In this document: in pieces, positions 25,402 to 35,400 of the stretch | Layout of the letters: every line of letters starts with the position of its first letter | Position numbering within the stretch: the first letter of the stretch is position 1 | NCBI GenBank assembly: GCA_029257865.1 | Contig: JARIAN010000078.1 | Span: 1-35,518 of the forward strand | DNA length: 35,518 nucleotides | Direction: 5' to 3' | DNA from: Phocaeicola sp. | GTDB lineage: Bacteria > Bacteroidota > Bacteroidia > Bacteroidales > Bacteroidaceae | Notes under the pieces: generated by a model | Told to the model about the DNA's origin: nothing | What the model saw: only the letters and a program-made list of their open reading frames with translations | Database searches by the model: none | Position numbers and translations under genes: made by a program

Positions 25402-27191
25402 TTAGCAATGTATTTCTTCAATATTATCTTCTTTTTCAACAATGCCATCTCTTCGGCAGAAGGGAGTGTTTCCTCCTCTTTATGCTCACCAGAAGCAACC
25501 TTTTCCGCTTTCTTCCAATACTCCACCGCCTTATCTTTCTCACCCGACAAGAAATAGATGTCACCGCAATGCTCCAATATCACCCAGCTCTTCTCTCCCC
25601 CGTTACGTAACGCCTGATCAATATAGATACGTGCCTCTGTATAGCGTTCCTTTTCAAAAAGAATCCAAGCATAAGTATCCAGATAAGTCGTATTGTTCGG
25701 TTCTGCTTTAATGGTGCGATAACTCAATTCTTCCGCCTTATCCAAATTTTTACGTTCCACTGAGAGATAATACGCATAATTGTTCATCACACCGATATTG
25801 TCGGCATTATAAACCAATGCCGAGTCATAAGCAGCATACGCTTCCTCCTGCCTTTTCTTAGTATGATACAAGTCGCCCAAGATAGCATAGAAATCAGAAA
25901 CCACCGCCTTGTCACTCTTTTCATTCACCTGCTTGATACCCCGAGCAAAAACATCCAAAGCCTTTTCGGTTTCCTTTTTCTGATAATAAGCCAACCCCAA
26001 GTAATAATAGAATTCAAGAGCCTCAGGATTATATTGTAAGGCCGGACGGGTAACCTTGATGACCTTATCCATATCATTGTCACGGATAGCATAACTCAAC
26101 AGCTGCAATCTGGCCGGCTTGTTCTCCGGGTCGAGACTAAGCACTTGATGTAAAACCGGAACAGCCTTGCCTTCCATTTGCTTAGTGATGAAATACTGCG
26201 CTCCCAACATTGCCAAATCAGCATTCTGCTGAGGACGGCTCAATATACTATCAAACAAGTTCACAATTTGGGTGCTGTCGGCATGTGCTTGCTCATTCTG
26301 CATGATAAGCTGGCGCATAATTTCCATTTTGGCCTCCGTCTGTACTTCCTCGTTCAGCAAAATGGTATCTAGCTGCACTCTATACAAACTATCCTGCCCC
26401 GTTTTCTGATAATAAGTAGCCAAAGAAATCAAGGTCGGCGCATAGTCTGGCTCCTCTTTCAAGATATGTTGATAAGTCTGATAAGCCTCTTCCACCCTGT
26501 CATTATCCAAATATATATCTCCCAGCATATTCTGATAACGCATGTCATAAGGATATTCCTTCGACAGATTTTCTATTTCTGTAAATGCCTGATTTTTATC
26601 ATCCAACAACAGATACATACGAAGTTTCTCCATACTTATCTGCTCCGACTTGCCATCTAGTTCCTCCAGTCTGTTCAAGGTATTAACAACCTGTTGATAA
26701 CTTTTAGTACGATTATAAAGTTCAACCAGCGACATCAAAGGCTCCAAGCGAGCAGGAAAGCGTTTCGACATACCTTCATATACGGCAATAGCTTTCTGCA
26801 TTTCCATTTTTTGCATATAAAATGAAGCCAATGTCTGCTTATACCAGAAGTTGTTCTCGTCAGAGCGTATAGCCTTTAATAGAGCCTCCTCCCCTTTGTC
26901 TTGTTGCCCCAAGAACATATAAAACTGCGCCAATTCGAACAAGACAGCAGCCGATGCAGGGTAAATATCCAAACAATGCTGATAAAGCTGATAGGCATCA
27001 TCATAACATCCCTTCTGCTTCATGCGCACAGCCTCCAGAAAATAGTAATCGTACTTACGACGTTCTTGAGGAGTAAGCGGATCTTTTTCTTCCAACGAGG
27101 TCTGAGATACAATCTTACGTGAAGAGCCACAAGAAAACACCCCCAACGTCAATAGGCAGCAAACCCAGAGATATAATAGTTTCTTACACAT
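25398..27191 (-). CDS. Tetratricopeptide repeat lipoprotein
   Basis: A 597-residue lipoprotein (lipobox GVFSC, Cys21) made of many TPR helices from about residue 50 to 560, for example AAVLFELAQFYMFLGQQDKGEEALLKAI and ALEFYYYLGLAYYQKKETEKALDVFARGI. TPR arrays are protein-binding scaffolds; the periplasmic or outer-membrane place follows from the lipobox. It lies 12 nt after dut and overlaps the DUF4292 gene by four bases. The partner is unknown; gene order hints at envelope biogenesis together with DUF4292 and EnvC. Confidence 0.9.
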   Translation of the reverse strand: MCKKLLYLWVCCLLTLGVFSCGSSRKIVSQTSLEEKDPLTPQERRKYDYYFLEAVRMKQKGCYDDAYQLYQHCLDIYPASAAVLFELAQFYMFLGQQDKGEEALLKAIRSDENNFWYKQTLASFYMQKMEMQKAIAVYEGMSKRFPARLEPLMSLVELYNRTKSYQQVVNTLNRLEELDGKSEQISMEKLRMYLLLDDKNQAFTEIENLSKEYPYDMRYQNMLGDIYLDNDRVEEAYQTYQHILKEEPDYAPTLISLATYYQKTGQDSLYRVQLDTILLNEEVQTEAKMEIMRQLIMQNEQAHADSTQIVNLFDSILSRPQQNADLAMLGAQYFITKQMEGKAVPVLHQVLSLDPENKPARLQLLSYAIRDNDMDKVIKVTRPALQYNPEALEFYYYLGLAYYQKKETEKALDVFARGIKQVNEKSDKAVVSDFYAILGDLYHTKKRQEEAYAAYDSALVYNADNIGVMNNYAYYLSVERKNLDKAEELSYRTIKAEPNNTTYLDTYAWILFEKERYTEARIYIDQALRNGGEKSWVILEHCGDIYFLSGEKDKAVEYWKKAEKVASGEHKEEETLPSAEEMALLKKKIILKKYIAK

Positions 27192-27203
27192 ATTTCTTTT
27201 GTT

Positions 27204-27638
27204 TTAAACCGTTCCTGTATGTCCGAAACCTCCCTCACCACGTTCAGTCTCATCCAATACTTCTACAGCCTGCCATTCAGCCTGCTCATAACGAGCAATG
27301 ACCATCTGTGCAATGCGCTCACCATCTTCTATGACAAATTCTTCGGTCGACAAGTTTACCACAATCACCCCTATTTCACCTCGATAATCGGCGTCAATCG
27401 TCCCTGGAGTATTTAATAATGTGATTCCTTTCTTCAAGGCCAGTCCACTGCGAGGACGAATCTGCGCTTCATACCCTTCAGGAAGCGCAATATATAGTCC
27501 GGTAGGAACCAAACAACGCTCCAGAGGTTTCAATACCACCGGTTGGTTTATATTGGCACGTAAATCCATACCAGCCGATAAAGAAGTAGCATACTTAGGC
27601 AATTCGTGTTTTGATTTATTGATAATCTGAATTTTCAT
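27204..27638 (-). CDS. dut: dUTP diphosphatase
   Basis: A 144-residue trimeric dUTPase that hydrolyses dUTP to dUMP and pyrophosphate. All five family motifs are present: [31 protein letters not shown] with the catalytic Asp, [10 protein letters not shown], and the C-terminal lid [10 protein letters not shown]. It heads the dut-TPR-DUF4292-EnvC cluster. A -7-like TAACTTCG lies at 27674-27681 on the minus strand, one base off consensus. Confidence 0.97.
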   Translation of the reverse strand: MKIQIINKSKHELPKYATSLSAGMDLRANINQPVVLKPLERCLVPTGLYIALPEGYEAQIRPRSGLALKKGITLLNTPGTIDADYRGEIGVIVVNLSTEEFVIEDGERIAQMVIARYEQAEWQAVEVLDETERGEGGFGHTGTV

Positions 27639-27746
27639 ACTTTAATAATTAATAATTGGTACAATCAATTTTGCGAAGTTACACATTTCATAGGATTTAC
27701 AGACAGGTTTACCATTTATTATATGTTAATGCCCCATCTCCCTTTC

Positions 27747-27790
27747 ATAAAAAAGAGGCAGCCATTCCGAAATAACGGACGCTGCCTCTT
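27747..27790 (-). terminator. Rho-independent terminator of the Na/Pi cotransporter gene
   Basis: GAGGCAGC (27755-27762) pairs with GCTGCCTC (27781-27788), with extra inner CCG/CGG pairing. The minus strand continues with a T-run of six or seven. Confidence 0.85.
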
Positions 27791-27834
27791 CACTGAATAT
27801 ATGTCTATAAAAGACAAGAATCTATTCTTATTTA

Positions 27835-29526
27835 TCAGCCTTTCTTCTCTTTCACATCAGAATGAGCTTCTACTACGTTGACTACATAGTCGCCCAGCTT
27901 CTCACATTCTGCAATAATGTCCATATAATGAACTCCCATCTGATAACTATATTCCTTATTGTTTACATCGGCCACATTCTGATTTTTAAGCTGGTTCCGG
28001 TAATTATTGATTTCCGTTTCCAAATTAAACGACTTGTTGACATCGATAGTGTGATGCATATCTTCCACTAACAAAATCATTTGTGTCAAAGCATCATCTG
28101 TGAGTTGAAACATCTGATGAATATGTTCGTATTGCTTTTCTGTAAAATCGGTACTTCCTCTACGCTTACGATTAATAGTACGTGCCAAATTATAGCAACT
28201 ATCACCAATACTTTCTATTTCTGTAACCTCACGTAGCATTTCGCGAATCTGCATCTTACTCTCCGAACTCAATCGTCCTTCCGACACACGGGTCAGATAG
28301 TTTGCTATTTCCACCTCCATGCTATCACTGATATTCTCATACTTTTCGATACGGCTGAAAAGTTTGTTGAAATCATTTTCATTGTCGGTATGCAGCAGGT
28401 CACGCACCATACGGAACATACGCTGAATTCGTTCTGCGAACAGATTGATTTCCTTTCTTGCCTGGATAATGGAAAGTTCTGCAGTAGAAAGCATACCACC
28501 GGTAATAAACTGCAAGCGGTATTCTTCTTCTTGCTCTTTCTGAGGGATGAAATGACATACAGTCTTCTCTATCAGTTTCACGAACCAAATCAACAGCAGC
28601 ACATTACATACATTGAAACAAGAATGGAAGGCTGAAAGTTTAAATGATACTGCCACTCCACTTTCATCAATATTCATAAAGTCGGAAACAATCCAGTCTA
28701 CTACCGACAAAAATGGTTTGAACAATACTAGAACCCAAAATACGCCAAACAAGTTGAACATCAGATGAGCCATGGCTGCTCTACGTGCCTGCGTATTAGC
28801 TGTAATGGCTGCCAGGTTGGCTGTAATGGTAGTTCCGATATTTTCACCCAATACCAATGCTGCTCCCAATTCAAAGCTAATCCATCCGTTGGCACACATA
28901 ATCAGCGTGATAGCCATCGTAGCAGCGGAAGCCTGCACAATCATGGTCAACACCGTACCAATCAAAACAAAAAGTAAAACTGAAAAGAAGCCCATATCGG
29001 TATAATTCTGCACAAAAGCCAGCATATCCGGATTTTGTCCCAAATCGGGAGCATTTACTTTCAACAGGTTCAGCCCCATAAAAAGGAATGCGAAACCGAA
29101 AATGAATTCACCGATAGACTTGCGAGAACTTTTCTGTGAGAATAACAATGGAATACCTATAGCCAAGAGAGGCAGTGAAAAGGCGGATATGTCGACCTTA
29201 AATCCAAGTGTAGATATAATCCATGCTGTAACTGTGGTACCGATATTGGCACCCATTATCACCCCAATAGACTGAGAAAGAGATAAAAGTCCTGCGTTAA
29301 CGAAACTAACGACCATGACTGTCGTTGCCGAAGAAGATTGAATCAATGCAGTAATAAGCACACCTGTAAGCACACCCGTTACTCGATTCGAGGTCATTGC
29401 AGTCAGGATACTACGAAGACGATCACCCGCAAACTTCTGCAGCCCCTCACTCATGATTTTCATTCCATAAAGGAAAAGCGCCAGCGATCCGAGCAGCGCT
29501 AAAAAATCATAAAAAGTATATTCCAT
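27835..29526 (-). CDS. Na/Pi cotransporter family protein with PhoU-like tail
   Basis: A 563-residue membrane protein. The first 330 residues hold two inverted membrane repeats of the NptA/PNaS type, marked by ALIQSSSATTVMVVSFV (about 61-77) and IVQASAATMAITLI. The QSSSATT motif forms the sodium/phosphate site in this family. From about 340 to 545 there is a helical PhoU-like domain (ISDSMEVEIANYLTRVSEG, EIESIGDSCYNLARTI). It may import phosphate, but members with PhoU tails have also been linked to export or signalling. It is divergent from the kinase gene at 29617. Confidence 0.9.
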   Translation of the reverse strand: MEYTFYDFLALLGSLALFLYGMKIMSEGLQKFAGDRLRSILTAMTSNRVTGVLTGVLITALIQSSSATTVMVVSFVNAGLLSLSQSIGVIMGANIGTTVTAWIISTLGFKVDISAFSLPLLAIGIPLLFSQKSSRKSIGEFIFGFAFLFMGLNLLKVNAPDLGQNPDMLAFVQNYTDMGFFSVLLFVLIGTVLTMIVQASAATMAITLIMCANGWISFELGAALVLGENIGTTITANLAAITANTQARRAAMAHLMFNLFGVFWVLVLFKPFLSVVDWIVSDFMNIDESGVAVSFKLSAFHSCFNVCNVLLLIWFVKLIEKTVCHFIPQKEQEEEYRLQFITGGMLSTAELSIIQARKEINLFAERIQRMFRMVRDLLHTDNENDFNKLFSRIEKYENISDSMEVEIANYLTRVSEGRLSSESKMQIREMLREVTEIESIGDSCYNLARTINRKRRGSTDFTEKQYEHIHQMFQLTDDALTQMILLVEDMHHTIDVNKSFNLETEINNYRNQLKNQNVADVNNKEYSYQMGVHYMDIIAECEKLGDYVVNVVEAHSDVKEKKG

Positions 29527-29616
29527 TAGTTATTTATTAAGCTGGAAATAGGCTTTTACTCATTTATTGTGTAAATTACTTGCCTATTCACCATGTTAGT
29601 AATACATATTACAATT

Positions 29617-31281
29617 ATGCTACAAATATATTGCAAAAATAACAATCTTACAAAAGAATTCCCTGCCGGAAGTACGCTTTTAGACGTTTATAAGGGTTTT
29701 AATTTAAATATGCCCTATGGTCCGGTCAGCGCAAAAGTGAACAATAAAGTGGAAGGGCTGAACTTTCAAGTGTATTATAACAAGGATGTGGAGTTCCTTG
29801 ATATCACCAGTTCTTCGGGAATGCGCACCTATGTGCGTTCGTTGTGCTTCATCTTGGTAAAGGCGGTTAAAGACCTGTATCCGGAAGGTGGCATTTCTCT
29901 GGAGCACCCAGTATCGAAAGGATATTTCTGCCACCTTAAACTAGACAGAAATATCGGCCTGGATGATGTTTCACGCATCAAGCAACGGATGAAAGAACTG
30001 ATTGCCGCCGACCTCCCGTTTGAAAAGACTGAATGCCGCACTCAGCAAGCGGTAGAACTGTTCAAAAAACACCAGATGGACGACAAGGTAAAACTGCTGG
30101 AAACCTACAACCAACTATACACATTCTACTATACACTGGAAGATACCATTGACTATTATTATGGCAGCCTAGTTCCAAGTACCGGATACATCCGACTGTT
30201 CGATTTGGTGAAATACTACGACGGACTACTTTTGCGGATTCCAAACCGGAAAAACCCGAAACAACTGGAAGAAGTGGTAAAACAAGAAAAGATGCTCGAA
30301 GTGTTCCAAGAATACAGACGATGGAACCAAATTATGCATTTGGGTACTGTGGGTGACTTCAACGTAGCTTGCAACGCCGGATTTGCCACCGACTTAATTA
30401 AAGTTTCAGAAGCCTTACAGGAAAAGAAAATTGCACATATTGCCGATGAAATTACCTCACGCAACAAAGACGGACAGCGCATTAAAATGGTACTAATCTC
30501 CGGTCCGTCATCTTCGGGAAAGACTACCTTCAGCAAACGTCTCAGCATCCAGCTGATGACCAATGGCATGATGCCTTATCCGATTTCACTGGATGACTAT
30601 TTCGTCAACAGGGAAGATACTCCTAAAGATGCAGAAGGCAACTACGACTTCGAATCGCTGGATGCACTCGACCTGAATTTCTTCAAGGAACAACTGAACG
30701 ACTTACTTGCTGGAAAAGAAATAGAACTGCCACGATTTAACTTCACTACCGGCAAACGTGAAAACAGCGGAAAGAAACTCCGCCTGGAACCACACATGAT
30801 TCTAATCCTAGAAGGTATCCATGCCCTAAATCCGGCTCTGTCGGAATCTATCCCCGCAGAAAATAAATATAAGATTTATGTATCGGCGCTCACTACCATC
30901 CTGCTAGATAACCATAACTACATCCCTACCACCGACAACCGTCTGCTCCGACGCATCATCCGCGACTATAAATACCGCGGATACTCGGCCGAAGAAACAA
31001 TTGCAAGATGGGGCAGTGTACGTGCCGGAGAAGACAAGTGGATTTTCCCCTACCAGGAATACGCCGATGCAATGTTCAACTCTGCTTTAATATTCGAACT
31101 TGCGGTATTAAAAGACTATGCAGAACCGCTGTTGCGCAAAGTACCTAACAATACTCCGGAATATTCAGAAGCACACCGCCTGCTTCATTTCTTGAAATAT
31201 TTCGTTTCTGTTCCTGATGAGGAATTACCTCCTACTTCTTTGCTGAGAGAGTTCCTGGGAGGAAGCAGTTTCAGATATTAA
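29617..31281 (+). CDS. Nucleoside kinase: TGS/ThrRS-like N terminus fused to uridine kinase
   Basis: A 554-residue fusion. The N-terminal TGS domain (MLQIYCKNNNLTKEFPAGSTLLDVYKGF) is followed by a ThrRS second-domain-like part (to about 190) and a linker. The C-terminal uridine/phosphoribulokinase-type domain begins near residue 285, with the P-loop SGPSSSGKTTFSKRL and SLDDYFVNREDTP. The likely reaction is ATP-dependent phosphorylation of uridine or cytidine, with TGS and ThrRS parts possibly regulatory. I prefer ATG 29617 to 29593 because it begins directly at the TGS strand. A bidirectional terminator follows at 31294. Confidence 0.9.
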   Translation: MLQIYCKNNNLTKEFPAGSTLLDVYKGFNLNMPYGPVSAKVNNKVEGLNFQVYYNKDVEFLDITSSSGMRTYVRSLCFILVKAVKDLYPEGGISLEHPVSKGYFCHLKLDRNIGLDDVSRIKQRMKELIAADLPFEKTECRTQQAVELFKKHQMDDKVKLLETYNQLYTFYYTLEDTIDYYYGSLVPSTGYIRLFDLVKYYDGLLLRIPNRKNPKQLEEVVKQEKMLEVFQEYRRWNQIMHLGTVGDFNVACNAGFATDLIKVSEALQEKKIAHIADEITSRNKDGQRIKMVLISGPSSSGKTTFSKRLSIQLMTNGMMPYPISLDDYFVNREDTPKDAEGNYDFESLDALDLNFFKEQLNDLLAGKEIELPRFNFTTGKRENSGKKLRLEPHMILILEGIHALNPALSESIPAENKYKIYVSALTTILLDNHNYIPTTDNRLLRRIIRDYKYRGYSAEETIARWGSVRAGEDKWIFPYQEYADAMFNSALIFELAVLKDYAEPLLRKVPNNTPEYSEAHRLLHFLKYFVSVPDEELPPTSLLREFLGGSSFRY

Positions 31282-31293
31282 CAACCTGTTAAT

Positions 31294-31344
31294 AAAAAAT
31301 GTGCCAAAATATAAGTCACCATACATTTTTGGCACATTTTTTAT
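31294..31344. terminator. Bidirectional terminator
   Basis: A perfect 16-bp arm (31294-31309) pairs with 31327-31342, with A-runs and T-runs at both bases of the stem. It ends the kinase transcript and can also end the convergent sulfatase transcript. The following 31345-31530 is A/T-rich and holds nothing else I recognise. Confidence 0.9.
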
Positions 31345-31530
31345 TCAATCTTTGATCGATTAACAATTTAATCCATTTAGCTTAAGAAAATAAGTCAAAT
31401 AATTGAATCCAAACAGTTTAATGATATCTCAAACAAATAAGACCTGTAATACTAAACTTATCTAAGAATTATTTAACTTAATAAAAGAAAGCACTTAATC
31501 AATATGTTAATTATCTAACGACTTATTGAT

Positions 31531-33090
31531 TTATAAAGCATTCTGTAATCTTTCATCTGGATACGGAATTAAATCTTTCTCTGATTTCAATTTAGGACGT
31601 TGTGCATCACATTTGCGAAGATATTTTGATAACATCTTTGACATTTTTTTCACCAAATATGGTTTTTCCCTGCTCAAATCATTCTGCTCGCTAATATCGT
31701 TTACAATATCATAAAGACGTAACTGCTGATTCTCCCAATGATATATCAAATGATACTGGCTTACAAGAATAGAAGAATATGCTCCATACCCTTCTTCTTT
31801 ATTTTGAGTTTCCCCCCATAAGTTAGGGAAATGCCACACTATAGGACGTTTATAATTATGATGTGGATGTTTCAAAACATCTACAAAACTTACTCCATCA
31901 ATGACCTGAAGTGTATTATATTTATCCACGCCTGCCATCTCTAATATTGAAGGAAAGAAATCTTCAATCATAACTCTTTGATTATTTTCTGTATTACCAA
32001 CAGTAACTCCAGGCCAATACACAATCATAGGTTCTCTTACCCCCCCAAGAAAGGCAGATCCTTTTCCACCCCTAGCGGGGTAATTAGGATCACGATTAGC
32101 CTTACCTTGACGAACATTATTCAATCCTTGTCCCCCATTATCAGACATAAAAAGTATGATGGTTTGATTCGCTAATGCCGAATTTTGCTCCAAATAGTCT
32201 AGAATATCACCTAAACTTTTATCCATACCTTCAATCAGTGCTGCATAACGCGTTTCATTCTCATTTAAAGGTGCTTGCAATTGTTTATCATAAACTCCCC
32301 TATATTTTTGTGAAAAACGACGATCTTCATCATAAGGAGAATGAACGGCATAATGAGACATATATAAATAAAATGGCTTTTCCATTTTTACTGATTCTTT
32401 CATGGCTGCAATAGCCTCTCGCGTCAAAGCTTCTGTCAAGAAGATATCTTGGTGATGATATTTTTCCAAGCCGTGAACAGCAAATCGGGAACCTTCACCG
32501 AAATTTTTTATTCCTAAATAGCTACCTGGTGCCCCATTAGCACCACCTCCAATGTTTACATCAAAACCCATTTGTGTAGGATCTGCTCCTGGTGTATCAC
32601 CTGCCCCAAAATGAGCTTTCCCACAATGTATAGTACGATAGCCATTATTTCTAAGTATCTCAGGAAGTGAAGTAATAGCAGTAGCATGTTCTATTTTCCC
32701 TTCAGCTTCTTTGGGTTGAATGCCATTATAATGCCAATTGGGTAAATCAAGTACATTACTTTCTGCATCTGTCTGTTGATTTTTTACCAAAGTCCAATTC
32801 GTAACACGATGACGTGCAGCATTCATACCTGAGAGCAAACTACAACGAGAAGGAGATGATATAGCACAAGCATAAGCTTCAGTAAATCGTACTCCCAATT
32901 TAGCAAGGCGTTGCATGTTCGGTGTATGAAATCTTGTGTTTAATGGAGTCTGTTCATTATTATAAAAAGGAACGGAAGTATCTTGCCATCCCATATCATC
33001 AACTAAGAACATAATTATATTAGGCTGCTGCTGAGCATGTAAAATAAGCGGCATAGACAAGCCACATAGCAATAATTCAAACTTCAACAT
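31531..33090 (-). CDS. Sulfatase, Ser-type (formylglycine-dependent)
   Basis: A 519-residue secreted type I sulfatase with a signal peptide ending LILHAQ. Metal ligands are seen in FLVDDMGW (Asp31, Asp32) and FMSDNGG. The activation motif is Ser78-Ser-Pro-Ser-Arg82 (AISSPSRCSLLSG), so the catalytic formylglycine would be made from serine by an anaerobic anSME maturase, which is not in this window. HCGKAHFG and ARGGKGSAFLGGVREP are further active-site segments. It lies 8 nt after the hexosaminidase gene, suggesting removal of sulfate from GlcNAc-, Gal- or GalNAc-containing host glycans. The exact sulfate position is not readable. Confidence 0.93.
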   Translation of the reverse strand: MLKFELLLCGLSMPLILHAQQQPNIIMFLVDDMGWQDTSVPFYNNEQTPLNTRFHTPNMQRLAKLGVRFTEAYACAISSPSRCSLLSGMNAARHRVTNWTLVKNQQTDAESNVLDLPNWHYNGIQPKEAEGKIEHATAITSLPEILRNNGYRTIHCGKAHFGAGDTPGADPTQMGFDVNIGGGANGAPGSYLGIKNFGEGSRFAVHGLEKYHHQDIFLTEALTREAIAAMKESVKMEKPFYLYMSHYAVHSPYDEDRRFSQKYRGVYDKQLQAPLNENETRYAALIEGMDKSLGDILDYLEQNSALANQTIILFMSDNGGQGLNNVRQGKANRDPNYPARGGKGSAFLGGVREPMIVYWPGVTVGNTENNQRVMIEDFFPSILEMAGVDKYNTLQVIDGVSFVDVLKHPHHNYKRPIVWHFPNLWGETQNKEEGYGAYSSILVSQYHLIYHWENQQLRLYDIVNDISEQNDLSREKPYLVKKMSKMLSKYLRKCDAQRPKLKSEKDLIPYPDERLQNAL

Positions 33091-33098
33091 ATTATATA

Positions 33099-34697
33099 CT
33101 ACTTTAATGGTCCATAATTAATACCCTCCAATTTCCATCTTACAAGAAAGGATTGCAAAGATTCCAAGAACTCTTTGTAATTCATGTTTTCTGCATTTGT
33201 CCATCCTACTTCTGCATAAGCAGCAATTCGTGGATAAATCATTTTATTCATATCCTCCACAGTAGGTATAAACTCTCCCCACATCTGACAACCTATACCT
33301 TTCACTTGCTTTTCCTGCTCTGCATCAATACCTGCTGGTATTGGATTAAAGTGATAAGCTTTCTTCAATGATATGGTATTGTAGTCATAATCCAAATAAG
33401 TAAATATATGATAAGAGTTAATTATCTCATATCCTTGGTCAATAGCCTTTTTCATCAAAGCCGGATCGCCTTTCCAAAATTGTACAACAGTCCCCTTTGC
33501 CAATTTGTTTGTCAGACCTTTCTTTTCATCACTGGCTTGAAATTCGTGCAGACGATCACCTGTTATCTCATTCCATCCAATCATCCTACGTCCCTTTGAT
33601 GATAATATTTCAGATAGTTTGTTTGTAAAGTAAACTTGCAATTCAGCTCCACTCTTGAATTGATGTTCTTTCATAAATTGCTGAATTTCATTTGATTCAT
33701 TCCACTGGTTATATCGAACTTCGTCACCACCTATATGAATGATAGGGTATGGAAATATATCAATAATCTCATCGAAAACATCACTAAGAAATTGATAGAC
33801 TTTAGGGTTTGCAGCATTGATAGCATTATAGTGTGCCCCAAATTTGGGTGATACTTTCACCTGCTTTCCAGATGTTCCCAACCAAGGATAAGCCGCACAT
33901 GCTGCCGTAATATGTCCTGGAACCGTAATTTCTGGAACTATATTAATATGTCGTTCTGCTGCGTATTTTACTATTTCACGTAAATCTTCTTGCGTATAAA
34001 ACCCTCCATGTGGCTTTCCATCAAATACATTACTTTCAAAATGATGCAGTTCCGTAGAATCACGGTATGAACCTACAGAGGTCAACCTCGGATATTTTTT
34101 AATTTCAATTCTCCATCCTTGGTCGTTGGTGAGATGCCAGTGGAACACATTGAGTTTCAAGGCTGCCATTTCGTCCAGTAATTTTTTGACTACTTCTTTC
34201 CCCTTAAAATTACGTGCTTCATCAAGCATTAATCCGCGCCAGGCAAATCGAGGCTCATCATTAATGCACACATTAGGTACAGTAATGACTCCATCTACAG
34301 AATGTATAAGTTGTTTAAGTGTCTGAATCCCATAAAAAATTCCTTTACCTGCATAAGAACTAATTATGATTCTACCATCCTCTGACACTAAAGAATATCC
34401 TTCTTCTGTCTGAAACTGATTCTGTTTTTCAAACTTTAATACGATGTCTGCTTTCTTCTCTTTTTTTATCTTTTCTATTTTCAAAGAGGTGTTTCTTCCC
34501 AGCCAAGAAATGAGCGCTCTTCCCTCCAATGTTAATTCGCTCGGAAAGCTGACAGACAGTTCTTTCTCAAAACGTATCATACCTTTTTTAAGCTCAATGT
34601 GATTAGGGCGTGGAAGTATTGCAGGTACAGCAGCTAACAGGTTTAATTCCGATAAAAACAAGGAGAGTAATAAGACGATAAGATTTTTTGCTTTCAT
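33099..34697 (-). CDS. GH20 beta-N-acetylhexosaminidase
   Basis: A 532-residue exported glycosidase with a signal peptide ending LLAA. It has the N-terminal GH20b-type alpha/beta domain (about 25-145) and the catalytic TIM barrel (about 150-500). The substrate-assisted catalytic pair is Asp325-Glu326 in HIGGDEVRYNQW; HWHLTNDQGWRIEIKKYP and VPEITVPGHITAACAAYP are typical of the family. It releases terminal GlcNAc or GalNAc from glycan chains. It forms a transcription unit with the sulfatase (8-nt gap) and follows the broken fucosidase gene by 118 nt. Confidence 0.95.
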   Translation of the reverse strand: MKAKNLIVLLLSLFLSELNLLAAVPAILPRPNHIELKKGMIRFEKELSVSFPSELTLEGRALISWLGRNTSLKIEKIKKEKKADIVLKFEKQNQFQTEEGYSLVSEDGRIIISSYAGKGIFYGIQTLKQLIHSVDGVITVPNVCINDEPRFAWRGLMLDEARNFKGKEVVKKLLDEMAALKLNVFHWHLTNDQGWRIEIKKYPRLTSVGSYRDSTELHHFESNVFDGKPHGGFYTQEDLREIVKYAAERHINIVPEITVPGHITAACAAYPWLGTSGKQVKVSPKFGAHYNAINAANPKVYQFLSDVFDEIIDIFPYPIIHIGGDEVRYNQWNESNEIQQFMKEHQFKSGAELQVYFTNKLSEILSSKGRRMIGWNEITGDRLHEFQASDEKKGLTNKLAKGTVVQFWKGDPALMKKAIDQGYEIINSYHIFTYLDYDYNTISLKKAYHFNPIPAGIDAEQEKQVKGIGCQMWGEFIPTVEDMNKMIYPRIAAYAEVGWTNAENMNYKEFLESLQSFLVRWKLEGINYGPLK

Positions 34698-34763
34698 TTG
34701 ATATTAGTTTATTAGTTATCACATAAAAAATAGTTTCAAATATATCAATAATAATCAGACTAT

Positions 34764-34800
34764 GATGCCAGGAATCTTTTATGTAAGCATTCTTGGCATT
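34764..34800 (-). terminator. Hairpin between the fucosidase remnant and the hexosaminidase gene
   Basis: ATGCCAGGAAT (34765-34775) pairs with ATTCTTGGCAT (34789-34799), 11 bp with one wobble or mismatch. The minus strand has no strong T-run after it, so terminator function is doubtful. Confidence 0.35.
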
Positions 34801-34815
34801 CACATGACAAACATA

Positions 34816-35400
34816 TTATTTATTCAACATCTTCAATTTTCCTTCCAATTTCACCACAGTAGCAGGTCCATCTAAAGAAACAGAAGAAACGTCAATCACA
34901 GTATATCCATCTTTTTGATATTTAATGATGTTGAGTTTAGTTTTATCGTTCAGCATGCTAGCCTTAACCTTACTGAAAGTGCAAGGAAGAACGATTTTTC
35001 CATCAGATGGCTTTTTGTAAACAATAAGATAAAACTTGTCGTTACCCTTGCGTGTTACACGCCCCCACTGAAACTCTTCATTGAATGGGTTGGCACGTGT
35101 ACCATAAATAGCTTCTCCATTTACTTTCATCCAAGTTCCAATTTCTTTAAATAATCTGACACTTTCCTTAGGTATAGAGCCGTCAGGTTCAGGACCTATA
35201 TTAAGAAGATAGTTACCTCCACGACTAACCACATCAACAAGTTCGTGTATCAGTGTTTCAGAAGTCTTCCATTTTTGATTAAGTTTAGAGTACCCCCAAG
35301 TGCCATTCAGGGTTTGACAAGCTTCCCAATCTCCATCAATTCCAGTTGCGGGAATATGGTGTTCAGCTGTAGAATAGTCCCCCTTCCATGTGAGGGCACT
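34816..35400 (-). pseudogene. GH29 alpha-L-fucosidase, 5'-truncated
   Basis: The frame matches the C-terminal part of GH29 fucosidases: GDYSTAEHHIPATGIDGDWE, CQTLNGTWGYSKLNQKWK, LVDVVSRGGNYLLNIGPEPDG and WMKVNGEAIYGTRANPF, then a beta-sandwich tail. Similarity stops near 35390; upstream the frame becomes non-homologous and meets a stop at 35488-35490 without any ATG. The N-terminal catalytic barrel is therefore missing. A GTG at 35232 would give a 138-residue protein but cuts inside the domain. The break lies next to what looks like the end of a mobile element. Enzyme activity should be lost. Confidence 0.8.

Noticed and set aside
35232-35232. GTG at 35232 as a true start of a short fucosidase
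   Set aside because: Clear GH29 similarity continues more than 150 nt upstream in the same frame, so the GTG is internal.
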